Shown here: in pieces, positions 59,878 through 64,000 of the stretch
Layout: every line of letters starts with the position of its first letter
How positions within the stretch are numbered: position 1 is the stretch's first letter
Source: Thermohalobaculum sp951813525
GTDB lineage: Bacteria > Pseudomonadota > Alphaproteobacteria > Rhodobacterales > Rhodobacteraceae
Assembly: GCA_951813525.2 (NCBI GenBank)
Contig: CATOTJ020000002.1
Span: forward strand, 1,054,001-1,118,000
Length of the DNA stretch: 64,000 bases
Reading direction: 5' to 3'
Program-made: the position numbers and the translations under genes
Notes under the pieces: model-generated
Seen by the model: the letters and a program-made list of their open reading frames with translations, nothing else
The model's database searches: none
Told to the model about the DNA's origin: nothing

Positions 59878-60543
59878 ATGTTCCAGCTTGACCGCAATGC
59901 CATGAAGGCCGCCTCGGGTCCAGCCCGGGAGGCATTCGAAGCCTGGATCAGCTTTTTCCCGACAGCGCCGCTTTTTGGCGTTCAATGGCGGTTCGCCCCG
60001 GATTTCGATCCGTTGGGATTGGTGAAGAACAAACCGGAAGCGAAGCCTGCCTCTGCGCCAGCAGGGTCGAGGCCAACCAAGGTCGCTCCGGATCCGGTGC
60101 ACGGCGCTTCGGTCGATCCGGCGCCGACGCCAAAACCGACACCAAAACCGACACCGGCCACGGCGCAGAAGGCGGCAAAAATGGCGGAGCCGACTGTCGC
60201 TGAACCCGCGCAAGTTGCGCCCAAGCCGGTAAAAGCGAAACCCACCACGTCTCAGCCCAAGGCGAAATCGGCGAAAAAGCCTGTGAAGAAGGCCACCGAT
60301 CGACTGGCGACGCTCTCAATTGACGGCGGCAGCATTCTCCAGATCAAGGGGATTGGCGAGAAGCTGGCGGCAGAACTGGTCGGGATGGGCATCGCGACGA
60401 TCGCCGATTTGGCTGTGTTGTCGAAAAGCCAACTCGCCCAGGTCGACGCCAAGCTGACGACAATCAAGGGGCGTTGCTACCGCGATGACTGGGTCGGGCA
60501 GGCCAAGATGATCTTGAAAGCAGCGAACCAGAAAGCAGGCTGA
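59878..60543 (+). CDS. Helix-hairpin-helix protein with Pro/Ala-rich linker
   Basis: The 221-residue protein has a short aromatic N-terminal part (residues 10-48, EAWISFFPTAPLFGVQWRF), a Pro/Ala/Lys-rich linker (50-140, with repeated PTPKP), and a C-terminal helix-hairpin-helix (about 152-205, LQIKGIGEKLAAELVGMG). This HhH is like the DUF4332 type and the C-terminal tail of some alphaproteobacterial NuoE proteins. DNA binding is possible but not shown. AGGAG lies six bases before the ATG at 59878. Confidence 0.75.
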   Translation: MFQLDRNAMKAASGPAREAFEAWISFFPTAPLFGVQWRFAPDFDPLGLVKNKPEAKPASAPAGSRPTKVAPDPVHGASVDPAPTPKPTPKPTPATAQKAAKMAEPTVAEPAQVAPKPVKAKPTTSQPKAKSAKKPVKKATDRLATLSIDGGSILQIKGIGEKLAAELVGMGIATIADLAVLSKSQLAQVDAKLTTIKGRCYRDDWVGQAKMILKAANQKAG

Positions 60544-60545
60544 TA

Positions 60546-61295
60546 TTAGCCTGCCGAGGCCGCTTCCACGATCCCAAGAAAGTCTGCGGCCTTCAGGCTG
60601 GCGCCTCCGACCAGCCCGCCATCCACGTTCGAGACGGCAAAGATCTCGGCAGCGTTGCCGGGTTTGACCGATCCCCCATAGAGCAGGCGCATTGCATCGC
60701 CTGCGGCGGCGTCGCGTTCGATCAGGCGGGTGCGCAGCGCATTATGCATCTCGGCGATATCGTCCAACGACGGGACGCGGCCGGTGCCGATGGCCCAGAC
60801 AGGCTCGTACGCGACGACGGTGTTTTCGCCGTTTGCGCCATCCGGCGTCGACCCATCAAGCTGACCCAGAACGACGTCCAGCGCTCGGTCGGCATCGCGT
60901 TCGGCTTCGGTCTCTCCCACGCAGATGATCGCGATCAGTCCGGCAGACCATGCAGCCTCGGCCTTGGCGCGGACCAGATTGCTGGTCTCGCCATGATCGG
61001 CCCGACGCTCGGAATGTCCGACGATAACGGCACTGGCGCCCGCATCACGGATCATTGCTGCCGATATGTCACCGGAATGGGCACCGGCTTCTGCGGGGTG
61101 GCAGTCCTGCGCGCCAATACGAACAGACGAACTTTGCGCCGCAGCGGCAAAACCGGCCAACAACGTGGCTGGCGGGCAGATCAAGACATCGCAATCCGGC
61201 GCCCCGACCCCTTGCATCAACGCGTCAAGTTCGGTCTGCGAGGCCGACAGGCCGTTCATTTTCCAGTTTCCGGCGGCCAGCTTGCGTCTGATCAT
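60546..61295 (-). CDS. tpiA: Triosephosphate isomerase
   Basis: This 249-residue enzyme interconverts glyceraldehyde-3-phosphate and dihydroxyacetone phosphate. Lys12 (GNWKMNG), His94 (IVGHSERR) and Glu164 (AYEPVWAIGTG) form the active site, and the phosphate loop is LYGGSVKPGNA. Length and motifs are normal. It is convergent with the helix-hairpin-helix gene and lies 45 bases downstream of a cluster of small membrane protein genes on the same strand. Confidence 0.96.
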   Translation of the reverse strand: MIRRKLAAGNWKMNGLSASQTELDALMQGVGAPDCDVLICPPATLLAGFAAAAQSSSVRIGAQDCHPAEAGAHSGDISAAMIRDAGASAVIVGHSERRADHGETSNLVRAKAEAAWSAGLIAIICVGETEAERDADRALDVVLGQLDGSTPDGANGENTVVAYEPVWAIGTGRVPSLDDIAEMHNALRTRLIERDAAAGDAMRLLYGGSVKPGNAAEIFAVSNVDGGLVGGASLKAADFLGIVEAASAG

Positions 61296-61340
61296 ATTGT
61301 GTCCTGTTCGGAAAATGTTGCCGGATCAACGGGCGCCTTG

Positions 61341-61730
61341 TCAGCGTTTCGGCGCCACCGGATCGACAAAGATGAAAACGGTCAGGGCGCTGACTAGCCC
61401 AAGGATCATGATCCCCGCAAGGATCACAAAAAAGGTTTCGGCGCGAAAGTGGCGCGTCTCGAAGATGATGCGGGTATCGACTTCCGGCGTGACCAGGACT
61501 TTGTAATTGGACTCGGTAAACCCTTTATCCAGCACATTGCGGTCCAAAAGGTCCTGCTGGCGCCCCACGGTGCTGAACATCTTTTTGACATTGATCTCGA
61601 CCTTGCCGCGCGGCGGCGACCCGTCAACAGGTTCGGCGCGAAATTTGACCTTTCCTGGTATCGAGCTGGAAAACAGCCAAAGGATCTGCCTCGTCTCGCC
61701 TGCCTTGACCAGAAACTCTTTGGGCATCAA
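61341..61730 (-). CDS. Small tail-anchored membrane protein, paralogue of the protein at 62113-62475
   Basis: The 129-residue protein has a soluble N-terminal part and one membrane segment near the C-terminus (residues about 97-122). Three blocks match the product encoded at 62113-62475 in the same order: FRA (30-32), PRGKVEI (40-46) and PEVDTRIIF (82-90), so the two are paralogues. I do not know the family. Its ATG overlaps the stop of the TfoX-like gene (ATGA), so the three genes are translated together. Tail anchoring suggests a membrane-bound complex. Confidence 0.7.
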   Translation of the reverse strand: MMPKEFLVKAGETRQILWLFSSSIPGKVKFRAEPVDGSPPRGKVEINVKKMFSTVGRQQDLLDRNVLDKGFTESNYKVLVTPEVDTRIIFETRHFRAETFFVILAGIMILGLVSALTVFIFVDPVAPKR

Positions 61731-62116
61731 CCGTTTGCTTTCTTGCGCGCCGCTTTACGGGCCTTGGCCGCGGCTTTTTCAGCGGCGGCTTTCTGCGCCG
61801 GGACAAGGGCGCGAGTGGCCCATCGGCACGCTTCCTCGGGGTCGTCCAACGCGCTTTCCGGCAGCGCCCAATACGGCATTGCGGTCGGCTTGCCACCAGG
61901 GCGTTGATAGACCCAACGCTCGCCGCCCTCGGCTTCGAACTCGGCCGCCAAAGTTTCATCGCCGCGCATCATGACACGGTCACCGCCCAGGACGATGGCA
62001 AAGCACGCATCCTCCAGGTAGAGACCCGCCCCGCCGAACATCCGCCGCGCCTGAACCCGGCCGAGGCCGGAGAACAGGTCCAGCAAAAAGTCGCGGTCTT
62101 CTGAAGAGAGTGTCAT
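61727..62116 (-). CDS. TfoX N-terminal-domain-like protein
   Basis: The 129-residue protein matches the TfoX/Sxy N-terminal domain, with LLDLFSGLGRVQARRMFGGAG, GLYLEDACFAIVLGGDRVMM and VYQRPGGKPTAMPYWALPES, and an Ala/Lys-rich tail. TfoX regulates competence in gammaproteobacteria; in alphaproteobacteria the role is unknown. Its ATG overlaps the stop of the upstream membrane gene and its stop overlaps the next start, so it sits inside a coupled three-gene set. Confidence 0.87.
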   Translation of the reverse strand: MTLSSEDRDFLLDLFSGLGRVQARRMFGGAGLYLEDACFAIVLGGDRVMMRGDETLAAEFEAEGGERWVYQRPGGKPTAMPYWALPESALDDPEEACRWATRALVPAQKAAAEKAAAKARKAARKKANG

Positions 62117-62475
62117 CCGCCCATCACCAGATCCCATGCGGTCCAACCAACCGCGCCAAGAAACAACGCGAACCCCAGCGCCATGTAAATGGGCGATGAA
62201 GGCCGGTCCACAGGCAAGAAAGAAATCGCCGTATCGGCCTCGGGGATTACCGCCAGACTGCGCAGGCCGGTCGCGTCCAACAAGACCTCGGGCGCCAGTT
62301 CGGCGGTGCGGGGCAGGGGGTCGCCGGTATCGATTTCGATCCGCCCGCGCGGCTTTCCCGCCAGGGTGCTTGCGCGGAAACGGATTTGGGGAACCGGATC
62401 GTCACCGACCAGAATTATCGTGCGTTCGCCCGCCCGGGCCAGCTGAGTGGTCGGTGCGCGGCGCTTACGCGCCAT
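62113..62475 (-). CDS. Small tail-anchored membrane protein, paralogue of the protein at 61341-61730
   Basis: The 120-residue protein has a basic N-terminus and one C-terminal membrane segment (about 94-114, SPIYMALGFALFLGAVGW). Blocks FRA (33-35), PRGRIEI (42-48) and PEADTAISF (78-86) match its paralogue across the TfoX-like gene. The family is unknown to me. It overlaps the TfoX-like start by four bases and shares one base with the stop of the Fe-S carrier gene upstream, so it reads as a member of a coupled set. Confidence 0.7.
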   Translation of the reverse strand: MARKRRAPTTQLARAGERTIILVGDDPVPQIRFRASTLAGKPRGRIEIDTGDPLPRTAELAPEVLLDATGLRSLAVIPEADTAISFLPVDRPSSPIYMALGFALFLGAVGWTAWDLVMGG

Positions 62476-62825
62476 TACATGCCTTCGAACTTGATCGACT
62501 CGCCGCAGCCGCAGGCTTCCGAGACATTGGGGTTGTTGAACACAAATCCCGACTCCAGCAGAGAGGTCTGATAGTCGATCTCGGTTCCGAACAGGAACAT
62601 CTGCGCCATCGGTGCAATCATGACCCGGGCGCCTTCCTTTTCGACAATTGCATCATGGTCGCCGATCTCGGTGGCATGTTCCATGGTGTATTCCATGCCG
62701 GCACAACCGCCCTTTTTGACGCCGATGCGCAGGCCCTTTACCTCTCCGCCGCCCATCAGCGCATTAATGCGCCGGATTGCCGACGGGGTCAGGGTGACTG
62801 GGTCGTTTCCGGGTACTGCAAACAT
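62475..62825 (-). CDS. A-type iron-sulfur cluster carrier (IscA/SufA family)
   Basis: A-type carriers hand iron-sulfur clusters to target enzymes. The 116-residue protein has the three conserved cysteines Cys41 (GGCAGMEY), Cys105 and Cys107 (EACGCGES), and LTPSAIRRINALM at the start. It could be ErpA, IscA or SufA; no other isc or suf gene is here. It is the first gene of the minus-strand run with the two small membrane proteins and the TfoX-like protein. Confidence 0.93.
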   Translation of the reverse strand: MFAVPGNDPVTLTPSAIRRINALMGGGEVKGLRIGVKKGGCAGMEYTMEHATEIGDHDAIVEKEGARVMIAPMAQMFLFGTEIDYQTSLLESGFVFNNPNVSEACGCGESIKFEGM

Positions 62826-62899
62826 CTGTTATCCTCCTGCGGCTAATGTATTGATCCGCGGCGCATTTCTCAAGCCGTCGGGGTTTGGGAGAGAGACCA

Positions 62900-63403
62900 A
62901 TGCGCGCAATTGTCCTGATTGTGGCTTGTCTGGCGTTGGCCGGATGCCTGAAGACCACCAAAATCACGTTTGACGAGACGAATTCGATGTCTGCGGCCGA
63001 CTCGCCAATTCTGGCGAAGTTCATAGAAGCCTGGGGCCGCGAGCTACCGAACGAGGGGTCGCCGGAAGTTTTGATCCAAAACGGGAATCGGGTGAAAGAA
63101 ATCCGCGGTGTGGTGATCGTTCAAGAGGCCAGCGGGGACGGGACAGCGGAATATTACGCCGTTGGCCTGATGGGCGACCGCCCGGCAGTCTGCTTTGTCC
63201 ATGACGAGAAAATGGACGAGGTTGCCGAGCGCCATGGTGTGAAACTGGAGATCGACCGCAGCAGTTCCGGCGACGGCGACCGTCCCGCATCGATGAAAGC
63301 CGACGGTGAGAAAGCCGCACTTTATGCCTTTGTTGTTGATGCTTACTCCGAGGGAATGCTGAGCTGCCAGGCCATGACGAAATTGGTCGGGGGGCCGAGC
63401 TAA
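62900..63403 (+). CDS. Lipoprotein of unknown function
   Basis: The 167-residue product has a lipoprotein signal (RAIVLIVACLALAGC, lipobox LAGC), a short linker and a globular part with VLIQNGNRVKEIRGVVIVQ and AVCFVHDEKMDEVAERHGV. I do not recognise the family. GGGAGAGA lies before the ATG at 62900; an ATG at 62885 is an alternative. It diverges from the Fe-S carrier gene and converges on the phosphodiesterase gene. Confidence 0.75.
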   Translation: MRAIVLIVACLALAGCLKTTKITFDETNSMSAADSPILAKFIEAWGRELPNEGSPEVLIQNGNRVKEIRGVVIVQEASGDGTAEYYAVGLMGDRPAVCFVHDEKMDEVAERHGVKLEIDRSSSGDGDRPASMKADGEKAALYAFVVDAYSEGMLSCQAMTKLVGGPS

Positions 63404-63408
63404 CCCCC

Positions 63409-64000
63409 TCAGTCCAACCCCATGCAATTGGCATAGAATGTGACCGTCGCGGGCCAGTCCGAGAAGATCCCGACGACACCCACGTCCCGTGCCAGGACAT
63501 CGATAATCGGATATAGCGCGCCGTCATTCTTCACGGCGCGAGAGATCGAGCGGAAATACCAGCCACCGCCGCCCTTCAACGGGCCGGATCGTTCGACGGT
63601 CCACGTAATGATTTTCAGCCCCGCCGCCCGCGCCTGGATGGCGTACGCCGACGGGACAATCTTGTCGCCATCCAGCGTCAGCAAGACCCATAGCGGCGGG
63701 GCGATATAATTGACGCCCATCGCTTTCAGATCCGCCATTTCGTGGCGCCATGTTTCCTTGTGCATCGGCGACCAGCCTGCGATGCGATAACTGTCGTCCA
63801 GATAGACGGCCTGTTTTCCAAAGGCCGGTTCGTTCGCGATCCAATAGACAATATCGTCCAAGTTGAAGCTTTGCGGCCAAACATCCTCAGGCGGGATGCC
63901 AGCGGCTTTGTACTCATCGATCAGTTTTTGCGCATAGTCGGATTGGCTGAAACCGTTGAAGGGCATCGAGACCGCCGGGGCCTTGAGTTCCGGCGTAAAT
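63409..64000 (-). CDS. Glycerophosphodiester phosphodiesterase (5' partial)
   Basis: The visible C-terminal part, about 196 residues, matches the GDPD TIM barrel: FTPELKAP at the edge, VKNDGALYPIIDVL and the C-terminal block GIFSDWPATVTFYANCMGL. GDPD enzymes hydrolyse glycerophosphodiesters to glycerol-3-phosphate. The catalytic His and Glu near the N-terminus lie beyond base 64000. The gene is cut by the window, so its start and any signal peptide are not seen. Confidence 0.88.
   Translation of the reverse strand, partial: FTPELKAPAVSMPFNGFSQSDYAQKLIDEYKAAGIPPEDVWPQSFNLDDIVYWIANEPAFGKQAVYLDDSYRIAGWSPMHKETWRHEMADLKAMGVNYIAPPLWVLLTLDGDKIVPSAYAIQARAAGLKIITWTVERSGPLKGGGGWYFRSISRAVKNDGALYPIIDVLARDVGVVGIFSDWPATVTFYANCMGLD

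Noticed and set aside
60121..60160. Tandem repeat of PTPKP codons in the helix-hairpin-helix gene
   Set aside because: It is a low-complexity linker of a coding sequence, not a CRISPR array or a mobile repeat.

Overview
The window looks like a chromosomal segment of an alphaproteobacterium of the order Rhodobacterales; the genus cannot be fixed from the sequence. The main evidence is the core-gene order nuoK-nuoL-nuoM-nuoN-birA-coaX-rnj, an adjacent sciP-ctrA pair of the CtrA cell-cycle circuit, a bactofilin gene overlapping an M23 peptidase gene, a DUF455 protein, and Rhodobacterales-type mnmA, gluQ and tpiA genes. The DNA is GC-rich and tightly packed, with many ATGA, TGATG and TAATG junctions. 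I saw no insertion sequence, prophage, CRISPR array, tRNA or rRNA. No stretch over 300 bases lacks a gene.

Layout. (1) 1-9.3 kb: the distal complex I operon running into biotin ligase, type III pantothenate kinase and RNase J, closed by an intrinsic terminator; a VOC-family gene sits between nuoK and nuoL. (2) 9.4-15.1 kb: a DEAD-box helicase diverging from an ArsP-type permease with a perfect 22-bp palindrome in its promoter region, a stand-alone Lrp-type RAM-domain protein, and a TPP riboswitch ahead of a thiYZX pyrimidine ABC transporter. (3) 15.2-22.9 kb: GST, zinc alcohol dehydrogenase, methyltransferase, peroxiredoxin-like protein, a BLUF blue-light sensor upstream of a crotonase and a secreted protein, a haloacid dehalogenase-like HAD, a class II aldolase and a secreted protein. 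(4) 23-40 kb: accessory catabolism, with an HpaB-family enzyme, DUF3228 protein, methyltransferase, oxaloacetate decarboxylase-like enzyme, amidase, MFS transporter, DsbA/HCCA-isomerase-like protein, two c-type cytochromes, a LysR regulator, a 49-residue secreted peptide, a four-gene operon (crotonase, CitE-like lyase, HAD, amidohydrolase), a Tae4-like peptidoglycan amidase, a hydroxyacid dehydrogenase, an SDR and a VOC protein. (5) 40-49.3 kb: Tat-exported DUF3179 protein, caspase-family lipoprotein, hydratase, LysM lipoprotein, M20 dipeptidase, fatty-acid-hydroxylase-like membrane enzyme and secreted proteins. (6) 49.4-64 kb: mnmA, sciP, ctrA, bactofilin/M23, DUF455, a Bcp peroxiredoxin, a giant AsmA-like protein, gluQ, a helix-hairpin-helix protein, tpiA, a coupled cluster of two paralogous small membrane proteins around a TfoX-like protein, an A-type Fe-S carrier, a lipoprotein and a partial glycerophosphodiesterase.

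How the genes fit together. The first 9 kb couples respiration to cofactor and RNA metabolism in one run of overlapping genes. Thiamine-precursor import is placed under TPP feedback. The 23-40 kb stretch reads as several small uptake and breakdown units for aromatic, amide and CoA-linked substrates; their substrates cannot be named from sequence. The right end holds housekeeping and cell-cycle/envelope genes. The least explained items are the paralogous membrane-protein pair around the TfoX-like gene, the orphan Tae4-like amidase with a peptidoglycan-binding domain, the caspase-family lipoprotein, the BLUF-crotonase operon, the 49-residue peptide with a palindrome around its -10 box, and the VOC gene inside the nuo operon.
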